Shown in pieces: positions 43,351-52,300 of a DNA stretch of 64,000 nucleotides (position 1 is its first letter; each line of letters starts with the position of its first letter). Position numbers and translations under genes: made by a program. The stretch is taken from the NCBI RefSeq assembly GCF_015704865.1, contig NZ_JADQTO010000001.1:248001-312000 (forward strand). The letters are read 5' to 3'. Below the pieces are notes generated by a model. It saw only the letters and a program-made list of their open reading frames with translations. It ran no database searches and was not told the DNA's origin. This DNA is from Actinoplanes aureus. GTDB taxonomy: Bacteria > Actinomycetota > Actinomycetes > Mycobacteriales > Micromonosporaceae.

Positions 43351-43980
43351 CTACCGTACGGCCCACCCGGCGATCTGCGGGTTGATGGGAAGCAGCAGTG
43401 AGGGCGCGCGGTAGCGGTCCACGTGCAGTTCCCGGAAGCCGGCCGCCCGTAATTCCGACTCGGTGTCGCGGAGCACGTCGCAACCTTCGAACAGCCAGCG
43501 CCACGGGCGGGCCAGGAGACGCTGCGTCACGGCGTACCCGGCATGGTCGTCGGCCCGGACGTGCTCGATGAAGAGCAACCGCCCACCCGGCCGCAAGATC
43601 CGCATGATTTCGCGGATCGCCGCGGCCGGGTCCGGGACCGTGCAGAGCACCAGCGTGCTCACCACCGCGTCGGCGCTGCCGTCCGGCAGCCCGATCCGCT
43701 CCGCGCCCTCCGGGCGCAGATCCACGGCGATCTCGTGCCGGCGGGCGGCGGTCATGAGCGGGATATGCATGTACGGGTTCGGCTCCACCGCGATCAGCTT
43801 GGTCCCGGGCCGGTAGTAGCGCAGGTTGGCGCCGGTACCCGGACCGATTTCGACCACCGTCTCCGGCAGGTCCGCGAACAGCCCCCGCTTGCGGGCACCG
43901 AACAGCCAGTGACCGTAACCGTCGGCGCCCCGGAGCACCGCCGAGTTGAACCGGCCCCGGACCGGATTCGCCGTCGTCAT
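43351..43980 (-). CDS. Class I SAM-dependent methyltransferase
   Basis: A 209-residue methyltransferase of the UbiE/Methyltransf_11 kind. SAM-binding motif I is VVEIGPGTGANLRYYRPG; the acidic end of strand 2 is LIAVEPNPYMH. DAVVSTLVLCTVPDPAAAIR and RPGGRLLFIEHVRADDHAGY follow, typical of methyltransferases acting on small or lipid-like substrates. The start is ATG 43980, overlapping the upstream hydrolase stop (ATGA). It ends six bases before the BTAD-hydrolase gene. Substrate unknown. Confidence 0.9.
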   Translation of the reverse strand: MTTANPVRGRFNSAVLRGADGYGHWLFGARKRGLFADLPETVVEIGPGTGANLRYYRPGTKLIAVEPNPYMHIPLMTAARRHEIAVDLRPEGAERIGLPDGSADAVVSTLVLCTVPDPAAAIREIMRILRPGGRLLFIEHVRADDHAGYAVTQRLLARPWRWLFEGCDVLRDTESELRAAGFRELHVDRYRAPSLLLPINPQIAGWAVR

Positions 43981-44840
43981 CGCCACACCTCCGCCGCGAA
44001 TGAGCTGATCAGCTCCGCGATCTCGGCCGGCCGGGTCACGTGCGTACAGTGCCCGCCGGAAACCTCCACGTACCGTGCGCCCATCGTCGCGGCGAGCGTG
44101 CGGCTCCAGTACGGCGGGCAGATCCGGTCGGCGTCGCCGGTCAGCACCAGCGCCGGGCAGCGGATCGCGCGGACCACCTGACGCATTTGAGCCGCCTGCT
44201 CGGCCAGCCCGGTCCGCGACCGCGCTGCCACCGTGGCCGCCAGTACCTCCGGAGAGTTGTCCAGGCCCCACGAGATTCCCTCGGCCCGCGTCTCGGCCGT
44301 GCCCTCGGCGCCGAGCGCGGTCGTGACGAACCATTCGACAAAGCCCGGAAAATCCCGGTCCCAGGCGTGCCGGTTGTACCGCGCCCAACCCTGGTCACTC
44401 CCGAGCTCGTCGTCGAACCGGGCCATCGCGAGCTGTAGCGGGCTCGGGCGGACACCTGTCACGTCGACCGTCGGCCCGATCAGGGCCAGCCCGGCCACCC
44501 GGTCCGGGTTCCCGGCCGCGGCCAGACAGCCGACCAGGCCACCGAGGGAATTGCCGACCAGCAGCGCTTCCCCGGTCCCGGTGGCGTCCAGCACGGCTGT
44601 CAGGTCCTGGACCAGCTCGGCCGGGTCGTACGCGGCCGGATCCAGCGGCCGGTCCGACTCACCGCTGCCGCGAGCGTCGAACGTCACCGTCCGGAATCGT
44701 GGGGCCAGCGCCTCGACCTGTGCCGCCCACATCCGCCGGTTCGTGATCATCCAGGCGGGCAGCAGGACGATGGTCCGATCGGCGTCGCCGTTCACCTCGT
44801 ACACGATTCGTATCCCGTCACGCTTGGTGACTCCCTGCAT
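43977..44840 (-). CDS. Alpha/beta-fold hydrolase
   Basis: A 287-residue soluble hydrolase. The family motifs are TVTFDARGSGESDRPLDP, the nucleophile elbow LLVGNSLGGLVGC, the acid LTGDADRICPP and the base EVSGGHCTHVTRP. All catalytic residues are present. It resembles esterases or 3-oxoadipate enol-lactonase-like enzymes, but no catabolic neighbours indicate a substrate. It is the first gene of a three-gene operon in which the last gene encodes a regulator carrying a related hydrolase domain. Confidence 0.9.
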   Translation of the reverse strand: MQGVTKRDGIRIVYEVNGDADRTIVLLPAWMITNRRMWAAQVEALAPRFRTVTFDARGSGESDRPLDPAAYDPAELVQDLTAVLDATGTGEALLVGNSLGGLVGCLAAAGNPDRVAGLALIGPTVDVTGVRPSPLQLAMARFDDELGSDQGWARYNRHAWDRDFPGFVEWFVTTALGAEGTAETRAEGISWGLDNSPEVLAATVAARSRTGLAEQAAQMRQVVRAIRCPALVLTGDADRICPPYWSRTLAATMGARYVEVSGGHCTHVTRPAEIAELISSFAAEVWR

Positions 44841-45015
44841 CTCGTCCTCCCTTGAACTGGAACGTTCGAACGGAAGGCTGCCCGGGACGGCTGTCCGGCC
44901 ACTGGCATCCGGCTGTCGCCCGCGACCCGGACCGGCAAGATCCGCTCCGACGGACGGCCGGTACGCGCGGGCCCCGGAACGTGCGAGATTGTCGCCCGTG
45001 CTCGAGGAGGCCCCG

Positions 45016-45204
45016 ATGGACGATTCTTTGCAGGCGTATACCGACGGTCACGCCGACGGCGCGGCCGGTCGCCGCGACGCGCAGCGCGCCGACCACCCGG
45101 ACACCGGATCCGACTACCGCGTCGGCGTGGTCGACGGCAGCGTGGCGGCCTTCCAGGCCGAGCTGATCGCCGAGGTACGCCGCCTGCTCGGCGAACCGCA
45201 CTGA
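45016..45204 (+). CDS. Small hypothetical protein (62 residues)
   Basis: An acidic 62-residue protein starting at ATG 45016, five bases after GAGGAGG. It contains an Asp/Gly/Ala-rich N-terminus (YTDGHADGAAGRRDAQ) and a C-terminal amphipathic helix (AFQAELIAEVRRLLGE). No family recognised. The strong ribosome site and codon bias support expression. It ends just upstream of the second tRNA promoter. Confidence 0.7.
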   Translation: MDDSLQAYTDGHADGAAGRRDAQRADHPDTGSDYRVGVVDGSVAAFQAELIAEVRRLLGEPH

Positions 45205-45248
45205 CCTGCACCCGAGCGGCTCGGCGGGGCCGCCCGGGAGACCCCGCT

Positions 45249-45278
45249 TTGGCATGGGCGCCGGACCTCGGCTAAGGT
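45249..45278 (+). promoter_or_regulatory. Promoter of the second tRNA array
   Basis: TTGGCA (45249-45254) and TAAGGT (45273-45278) with an 18-base spacer, 29 bases before tRNA-Gly. It matches the spacing of the first array's promoter. Confidence 0.65.
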
Positions 45279-45307
45279 TTCATCCGTTACCGGATAACCG
45301 GTGGCAC

Positions 45308-45380
45308 GCGGACGTAGCGCAGCTGGTAGCGCATCACCTTGCCAAGGTGAGGGTCGCGGGTTCGAATCCCGTCGTCCGCT
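45308..45380 (+). tRNA. tRNA-Gly (anticodon GCC), second copy
   Basis: Same 73-base sequence as the copy at 36792, with acceptor GCGGACG/CGTCCGC and anticodon loop TTGCCAA. Confidence 0.97.
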
Positions 45381-45418
45381 CGGAGAGGGCTGCTGCGCAA
45401 CCGTGCGTCGGCCTACTC

Positions 45419-45489
45419 GGTGGAGTGGCCGAGAGGCGAGGCAACGGCCTGCAAAGCCGTGTACACGGGTTCAAATCCCGTCTCCACCT
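45419..45489 (+). tRNA. tRNA-Cys (anticodon GCA), second copy
   Basis: Same 71-base sequence as the copy at 36894, with acceptor GGTGGAG/CTCCACC and anticodon loop CTGCAAA. Confidence 0.97.
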
Positions 45490-45505
45490 CGCAAGAGGTT
45501 TGCAA

Positions 45506-45577
45506 GGGCGATTGGCGCAGCGGGAGCGCGCTTCCTTGACACGGAAGAGGTCACTGGTTCGATCCCAGTATCGCCCA
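45506..45577 (+). tRNA. tRNA-Val (anticodon GAC), second copy
   Basis: Same 72-base sequence as the copy at 37026. It follows tRNA-Cys after only 16 bases. The 287 bases from here to the GGDEF-EAL start show no gene I would support. Confidence 0.97.
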
Positions 45578-45864
45578 CACATAGCCTTTGAGCTGGTCCG
45601 ACGTGCGGCGACTCAGCCACCGGGATCGGCTTTGGTCTCACTGCTCTGCTTCTGAGGGGCCCGAAGCGGCCGCCGGGATGTTCACCGCGGTCACGGCACC
45701 TGTCAGCACGTCCGGCGCGAGCAGGCGCACTTCCACAAAATTCCAGCGAAGCGTCCGTGGTCGCGTCGGCTCCCGCAACGGGAGGCGTGGGCTCGGATTG
45801 AGCTCGCTGGCGGGGAGCGGCCGGAAGGGTCAAGTCGCTGGTCGCGGGGCCGAAAAGACACCGC

Positions 45865-47853
45865 GTGAAGACGAATGGCGCAAGGGACCGAGCGGGCCGG
45901 AAGCGGTGGAGCCGGCTGTTGGAGGCCCGCGCGACGGCCCGGTCGGCCATCGCCGGCACCGCGGTGGGCATCGTCATCCTGGCCGCCTCGGCTGTGCTGG
46001 CCTCCACCGGCACGGCCGAAACCACCGAGGAGGTCCGCCGCGTCCAGACGATCACGCAGAAGCTGAACGGGATCTCGGTGCAGATCAACGCGGAGGACGC
46101 GGCGCTGCGGGAGTATCTGGCGACCGGGGGCACCGAGTACCGCCGTGCCCAGCTGACTGAAACGCTCGGCGCGGCACGGGCGAATCTGGACTGGTTGCAG
46201 CAGAACAACGCGGTTGATCGGGCGGAGCTGGACGCCATCCGCGGCGGCTACGAGAACTACAACCGGATCGTCCTCGACATCATGTCGCACACCGAAGGCG
46301 GCTCGGACGTCGCCGGTTACACCGATCTCGCCTCGCTGACCTTCGCGCCACTGCGCGACAACGTTCTCGGCATCGGCGACCACCACCAGCGGGAACTGGC
46401 CGAATACCTGCGTGAGGTGAACTCGCGTGCCGATGTCCTGCACGGGATCGCGGTGGCGACGATCTTGGTTGTCCTGGTGCTGTTCGCGGTGTGCGCGACG
46501 GTGCTCGTCGGCTATCAGCGCAGAACCGAGCGGCAGGCCGAGCAGCGGCTGCACGAGGCCACCCACGACTCCTTGACCGGGCTCGGCAACCGGGCCAAGC
46601 TTCATGACGAGCTCGACGCCGCGGTACGGCACGGGCAGCAGAGCGGCGAGCCGTTCAGCCTGCTGCTCATCGACCTCGACCGGTTCAAGGAGGTCAACGA
46701 CACGCTCGGGCATCGCGCCGGAGACGAACTGCTGATCGAGGTGGCGAAGCGGCTGAACCAGGGATGCCGGGCCGATGACGTCGTGGTTCGCCTCGGCGGC
46801 GACGAGTTCGCCCTCATCCTCCCGACGGCACCGGACCACCCGGAGGCGCTGGAGGCCGGAAATCGCATCTTGGCGGCGCTGCGCCGGCCGATCCAGCTGA
46901 GCGACCTCCTGGTCGACATCGACGCGAGCATCGGGGTCGCGTCGTACCCGCGCGACGGCCACGACGCTGCCGAGCTGCTGCAGCATGCGGACGTCGCCAT
47001 GTATGCGGCCAAGCGCCGCCACGGCGGCGTGTCCGGCTACGACCCGTCGCTGGACAGCGGCGACGCGAGCAGGCTGACGCTGCAGAGCGAGCTCCGGCAG
47101 GGCGTCGAGTGCGGCGAGCTGGTCGTCTTCTACCAGCCCAAGGTCGACGTGGCCACCCGTCAGCCCTGCGGCGTGGAGGCCCTGGTGCGCTGGCAGCACC
47201 CCACCCGAGGGCTGCTCGGTCCGGACGCCTTCATCCCGCTGGCCGAGGAGAGTGGCCTGATCGACCTGGTCACCGCCGTGGTGCTCGACCAGGCGCTGGC
47301 CCAGATCGGCAGGTGGGGCGCCCTCGGTCACGAGCTGCCGGTCTCGGTGAACATCCCGGCCCGGTCGCTGACCGACGGCACGTTCCCGGGCGCGATCGCC
47401 GCGGCGCTCGCGCGTCATGGCGTACGGCCGGAGCTGCTGACCCTGGAGATCACCGAGAGCGCCGTGATCGCCGACCTGCTGCGCGCCGGAGAGGTGCTGA
47501 CGGAGCTGCGGGAGCAGGGCGTCAACATCTCGATCGACGACTTCGGCACCGGCTACTCCTCGATCGCGCATCTGCGGGACATGCCACCGCACGAGCTCAA
47601 GATCGACCGGAGCTTCGTGATGAAGATGTGCGAGAACGCCCGGGACGAGACCATCGTGCGCGCGGTCGTGGACCTGGCCAAGAATCTGGGGCTGCGGGTC
47701 GTCGCCGAGGGCGTCGAGACCGAGACCGCCCTGCGTACCCTCGGCGACCTCGGCTGTCACGAGGCGCAGGGATACCACATCAGCCGGCCCCTCCCGGCGG
47801 CCGAGCTGACCGCCTGGCTGGCAAGCTCCGATATGTCGATCAGCGCCGTCTGA
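45865..47853 (+). CDS. Membrane GGDEF-EAL cyclic di-GMP enzyme
   Basis: A 662-residue protein with two membrane helices (AIAGTAVGIVILAASAVLAS and ILVVLVLFAVCATVLVGYQR) bracketing a ~150-residue helical extracytoplasmic sensor (TITQKLNGISVQINAEDAAL onward). The GGDEF domain (HDSLTGLGNRAKL, LLIDLDRFKEVNDTLGHRAG, RLGGDEFALIL) keeps its active-site motif. The EAL domain keeps GVEALVRWQHPTRG, ITESAV, IDDFGTGYSSIAHL, LKIDRSFV and VAEGVET. Both cyclase and phosphodiesterase activity are possible; which dominates cannot be read from sequence. The start is GTG 45865. A binding lipoprotein gene follows after 27 bp, suggesting ligand-loaded lipoprotein as the input. Confidence 0.93.
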   Translation: MKTNGARDRAGRKRWSRLLEARATARSAIAGTAVGIVILAASAVLASTGTAETTEEVRRVQTITQKLNGISVQINAEDAALREYLATGGTEYRRAQLTETLGAARANLDWLQQNNAVDRAELDAIRGGYENYNRIVLDIMSHTEGGSDVAGYTDLASLTFAPLRDNVLGIGDHHQRELAEYLREVNSRADVLHGIAVATILVVLVLFAVCATVLVGYQRRTERQAEQRLHEATHDSLTGLGNRAKLHDELDAAVRHGQQSGEPFSLLLIDLDRFKEVNDTLGHRAGDELLIEVAKRLNQGCRADDVVVRLGGDEFALILPTAPDHPEALEAGNRILAALRRPIQLSDLLVDIDASIGVASYPRDGHDAAELLQHADVAMYAAKRRHGGVSGYDPSLDSGDASRLTLQSELRQGVECGELVVFYQPKVDVATRQPCGVEALVRWQHPTRGLLGPDAFIPLAEESGLIDLVTAVVLDQALAQIGRWGALGHELPVSVNIPARSLTDGTFPGAIAAALARHGVRPELLTLEITESAVIADLLRAGEVLTELREQGVNISIDDFGTGYSSIAHLRDMPPHELKIDRSFVMKMCENARDETIVRAVVDLAKNLGLRVVAEGVETETALRTLGDLGCHEAQGYHISRPLPAAELTAWLASSDMSISAV

Positions 47854-47880
47854 GGCCGCCGGCTCCACTACCTTGAGGAT

Positions 47881-48882
47881 GTGAATCGCCGAGCCCTGAT
47901 GACGTCGGTGTGGGCGGTCGTCGGCGCTGCCGGCGCCGGGCTGGCAACGGGTTGCAACCGGTCGCCGTCGGCCACGACCGAAACATTGGACGTGTTGCTC
48001 GGCGAGTCGGTGCAGCCGACGAGCCCGATGGTCGCCGCCGAAAAGTTTTTCGCCGAGCGGGTGGCCGAGTTGACCGAGGGCCAGTGCCGGGTGACCGTGA
48101 AACCCGGCGGCGAGCTGGGCGACGAGCAGCGCATGGCGGAAATGCTGCGCACCGGGAAGCTGGCCTTCTGCAAGACACTGCTGGCAAACCTCACCGCCTA
48201 CGACAAGCGGCTCGGGGTGGCGAGCCTGCCTTACGCCTTCAATGGCCGGGACCAGTGCCTGGACAGTATGCGCGGCGACTTCGGCCGGCGGTGCTCGGCC
48301 ATCCTGGCCGAGCACGGTCTGGTCATGCTCGGCTTCTTCTACGCCGGGGACCGCAACTTCTACAACCGGGAGCGGGCGATCCACACACCGGCCGATCTCA
48401 AGGGCCTGCGGATCCGGGTGCCACAGAGCATCGTGTCAATCGACATGATCAACGCGCTCGGGGCGACCGCGGTGCCCCTGGCGACAAACGACGTCGGGTC
48501 CGCCCTGAAGCAGGGTCTGGTCGATGGCGCCGAGAACAGTGTCATCTTTTACATGACCGAGCAGCATTTGCTGCACGCGCCGTACCTCTCCTGGACCCGC
48601 CACCAACATGGCGTCGACGTCCTCCTCGCCAGTGCGAAATGGCTTTCCGAGCGGCCGGCCACGATGCGGGACGCGATCATGGAGGCGGGGCGCCTCGCTC
48701 AGGAGGAGGAGATCCGGCTCTGGGTCGCGGCCACGGAGGAGAAGACCGCCCTGGCGCAACAGCAGGGCAGCCGGCTCAACGAGGTCGATGTGGCGGCTTT
48801 CCGGCGGGCATTGGCGAAGGTGATCAGTAGCCACAGAAGCACGTTCGGTGATCTCGCCGCCCTGCTGCCGGACGCGGATTAG
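47881..48882 (+). CDS. Orphan DctP-type (TRAP) solute-binding lipoprotein
   Basis: A 333-residue substrate-binding protein of the DctP family. The signal peptide MNRRALMTSVWAVVGAAGAG ends in a lipobox, LATGC, with lipidated Cys25. DctP features include LAEHGLVMLGFFYAGDRNFY, the ligand-binding loop LKGLRIRVPQSIVSIDMINA with its conserved Arg, and VDGAENSVIFYMTEQHLL. No DctQ or DctM membrane subunits lie nearby, so transport is unlikely to be its only role. Position immediately after a GGDEF-EAL sensor suggests it presents a carboxylate or similar ligand to that protein. The start is GTG 47881. Confidence 0.9.
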   Translation: MNRRALMTSVWAVVGAAGAGLATGCNRSPSATTETLDVLLGESVQPTSPMVAAEKFFAERVAELTEGQCRVTVKPGGELGDEQRMAEMLRTGKLAFCKTLLANLTAYDKRLGVASLPYAFNGRDQCLDSMRGDFGRRCSAILAEHGLVMLGFFYAGDRNFYNRERAIHTPADLKGLRIRVPQSIVSIDMINALGATAVPLATNDVGSALKQGLVDGAENSVIFYMTEQHLLHAPYLSWTRHQHGVDVLLASAKWLSERPATMRDAIMEAGRLAQEEEIRLWVAATEEKTALAQQQGSRLNEVDVAAFRRALAKVISSHRSTFGDLAALLPDAD

Positions 48883-48965
48883 CCGCAACGCTGTACTCCA
48901 GCAGGAGATGGCCTGGCGATCTCGGTACGCGCTCGGCGACCTCTCGAGTAGCGCCTCGCGTGTGT

Positions 48966-49226
48966 CTACGTTTGGGGCTCGTCCTTCTCGCTCGCGTCGT
49001 CGATGCGACGGGTGTCGTCGCGCAGCTCCCGCGCCAGCCTGGGCAGGACTGTCAGCACTTCCGGCCCGTGGCGTTCGGCCAGGCGTTCCACGCTCTTCCA
49101 CCGATTGGCCTCGTTGCGGGCTTTGATGTACTGCCGCACACACATCCAGAGCCCGACGGAGCCGGACAGCGAGACGAGCGCGCCCGCCGTGAGGGTCGCC
49201 CATTCATCGATCATGGCGCGTGCCAT
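48966..49226 (-). CDS. Small hypothetical membrane protein (86 residues)
   Basis: A minus-strand frame with one hydrophobic segment (WATLTAGALVSLSGSVGLWM) followed by a charged helix (RQYIKARNEANRWKSVERLA, then RLARELRDDTRRIDDASEKD). The start is placed at ATG 49226 or 49214; the frame is open further upstream but is Arg-rich and unconvincing. No family recognised. It is divergent from the large STAND gene, 145 bp away. Confidence 0.55.
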   Translation of the reverse strand: MARAMIDEWATLTAGALVSLSGSVGLWMCVRQYIKARNEANRWKSVERLAERHGPEVLTVLPRLARELRDDTRRIDDASEKDEPQT

Positions 49227-49371
49227 ACGTGGCCATCGCCGCCTCCGAACTGCCAGAATCGCCGTAGGCGACGGCTTGGCCGTCGAGCTACTGTTCGCTC
49301 TGTCCGTCCAGTTTGCTCTGCAATAGATCAAGATCACAAGATATGCTCCGCAGGAGAGCTATGGAGGGCGT

Positions 49372-52300
49372 GTGGCCGATTCGACTGCTGTCATCGCGGA
49401 TCAGGTGAAGCGTCTTCGTGTCGAGCGCGGATGGTCGGCACGGCAGTTGGCCGAGGAATGTGTGCGTGCTGGGGCTCCCTCCCTGACCAGAGCCACGATT
49501 GCCAAGATCGAGTCGAGGGTCCGCAAGTCGGTGACGGCCCACGAGCTCGCCACCCTGGCCCGGGTCCTGGGTGTCCGGCCGACGGATCTGTCGAGCCCGA
49601 CCGATGATGCCGGGGATGTGACCGTCGGCATTCTGACCGCCCTTCCCGTTGCGGCGGCTGCCGTAAGCGCCGTCATGGAAGACGTCGAGACGGTCGAGAT
49701 GGACAGCGGGCCCAACCTTTATCACGTCGGATACCTGCCGAGCAGCGACCCTGGTCGCCGGCACCGGGTTGCCGCAACGACGGTCGCGCGAAATGCCGCG
49801 GGCGATCTCGCCGCGGTCTGCAATGATCTTGTGCTCAGCTTTCCGAGGGTGCGTTGCGTCGTCGTGGTCGGTGTCGCCGCCGTTGGTCCCGCAGCCGTCG
49901 GGGGAACCGAACGTCCCACCCGTCTCGGCGATGTCGTGCTCGCGAACAAGCTGGTCGAGCTCCCAGCGCGGGCTCCGGCCGGCCGGAGCCGCGGGGCGGC
50001 GCGCACGATCGGCGGTCTGTCCAAGGAGTTGCACGAGGCGGCCGCTTATCTGGCCGACGCCGAACAGGGCGGTCTCGTCGATCAGGAGTTTCGCCGGCCG
50101 TTGGCGGTCCGGACCGGGCAGGCCGGCGCGTTCGCGCGACCCGCGGCGGCCGACCCGCCGACGATTCACCATGGTGCCCTCGCCTCGGTCGGCCAGCTGG
50201 CGCGGGACGACTGGCCCGGCGAACTCGCGACGGAGCCGGACGTGATCGCGGTCGACACCGTGTCGGCAACCGCTGCCATGAGCGCGTGGCAACGGGGAGT
50301 GGGTTGGTTCGTGGTGGACGGCGTCGCGGACTACGGTCCGGAGTCCAAAGTGGGCGACCGTTGGCAGGCATATGCGGCGATGACGGCTGCTGTCTGCCTA
50401 CGCGCGCTGCTTTCGGTCTGCTCGCCGTCGGCCGCCGAGGCGGCCCCGACGCCGGTCAAGGGCAGACGGGGTGCGACCGGCGAGCTTCGACAGGCATTGA
50501 TCACCGAACTGCTGGACCTGCCGTTCATCGGTGCGCTTTCCGACCGCCGGCTCCTGGTCAACCTGATGAGTCGTGACGCGGCCGACTTCAGGGGGGCGGT
50601 CGAGCGCAGCGAGCCCCGCTTGCACGTTGTCGAGATCGTGATCGCCTGTATGGAGACGCGTGGTGGCCTGCGGGCATTGGCATCCGCGCTCGAGGTGATG
50701 GCGCCGGAGCAGGCCGCCACGCGCCGGGTCCGTCAGCTTGTGGAGCGCGCCAGCTTGGAGAGCCTGCTGCCCGAGGCCGAGGTCACCGCGGCGGCCGACC
50801 TGCTCCGGCGCCTCGCCGACGCGGTGCCGAGGGCGACGTGGATCGGGCTGAGCGATCAACTATCCGCGACCGGCGTCGGCGAGGCGGACGACGTGGTCGA
50901 CGTATACCGACAGCTGGTTGCCCTGGCCCCGGACCAGAGCGGCACGCCGCCGGCGGTGCGGCTGGTGAGCCATGTGGCGAAGCAGACCACCGGGCCGATC
51001 GCCACGGAACTGGAGCACTGGGTGGATCGGGTGGTGCGCTATCTGGATCTTCCAGACGACGCGGTGCCGCAAACGCAGTCCGCGGTCGAGTCGCTGATCG
51101 GCGAGAGCGAGCTCGTCCTCGAACCAAGCTATGCCGACTCTGATGCGATGAGCGCGCAAATCGACCTGCGGCCGAGGGCTACGACCACCTCACCGGCCGG
51201 CCGCCGTGAATTGCCCCAGGTCTGGGGCGATGTGCCCGCACGCAACCCGAGTTTCACCGGCCGGCTGGACCTGCTCGAGGCCCTGCACGACTCGCTCACC
51301 GGCCAGGTGACGGCGGTTCTCCCGAACGCACTACATGGCATGGGCGGGGTCGGCAAGACCCAGTTGGCGATCGAATACATCCACCGGCACAGCGGCGAGT
51401 ACGACCTGGTGTGGTGGATTCCAGCAGAGCAGCACGGGCAGATTCTGGCGTCGCTCACGGCGCTGGCACAGCGACTGCGACTTGATGTGAGCCCCGAAGC
51501 CAACTCGTCCGTTCCGGCCGTCCGCGAGGCGTTGAGCACCGGCGCGACGCCGTACGATCGCTGGCTGCTCGTTTTCGACAACGCGGAGGACGTCGGCGAC
51601 GTCCGGGCGTTCTTCCCTACCGGCGGCACCGGCAAGATCCTCGTCACCGCGCGTAACCCCGAGTGGGCGCTCGTCGCGCACGCCCTCGAGGTGGACGTCT
51701 TCACGCGGGCGGAGAGCGTGCAGTTTCTGACCGCCCGGACCCCCGTGCTGTCGGCGTCGGACGCCGACCGGCTGGCGGAAGCACTGGGCGACCTGCCGCT
51801 GGCAGTGGAGCAGGCCGCGGCGTGGATGGCGGTCACCGGGATGCCCGTCGACGAATACCTCGCACTCCTGGACCACAAACGGATGGAGTTGCTGGACGCC
51901 GAGCCGTCGCCGAACTACGAGCGTTCGGTAGCCGCGGCGTGGGAAATGGCCCTGGAGCGGTTGGCGTCGATCAACCAGGCGGCTCTTGACCTCTTGCAGA
52001 TCTGCGCGTTCTTCGCACCCCAGCCGATACCGCGCGAGCTCTTCGTCGGTGCACCCTCCGTACCGATCACCGACGAGCTGGACGCGGCGTTGGCGGACCC
52101 GTTCCGGCTTGGCCGCGCCCTGCGTGACATCCAGCGGTACGCCTTGGCGAAGATGGACCATCGACGGGGCACCCTGCAGATTCACCGCCTCGTGCAGGCC
52201 GTGGTCGTCGGCCGGATGGACCTCCAGCGGCGCGCGCTGATGCGCCGAGGGGCACATGTGCTGCTCGCCAACGGCAACCCGGGAAGTCCGAGCCGGCCCG

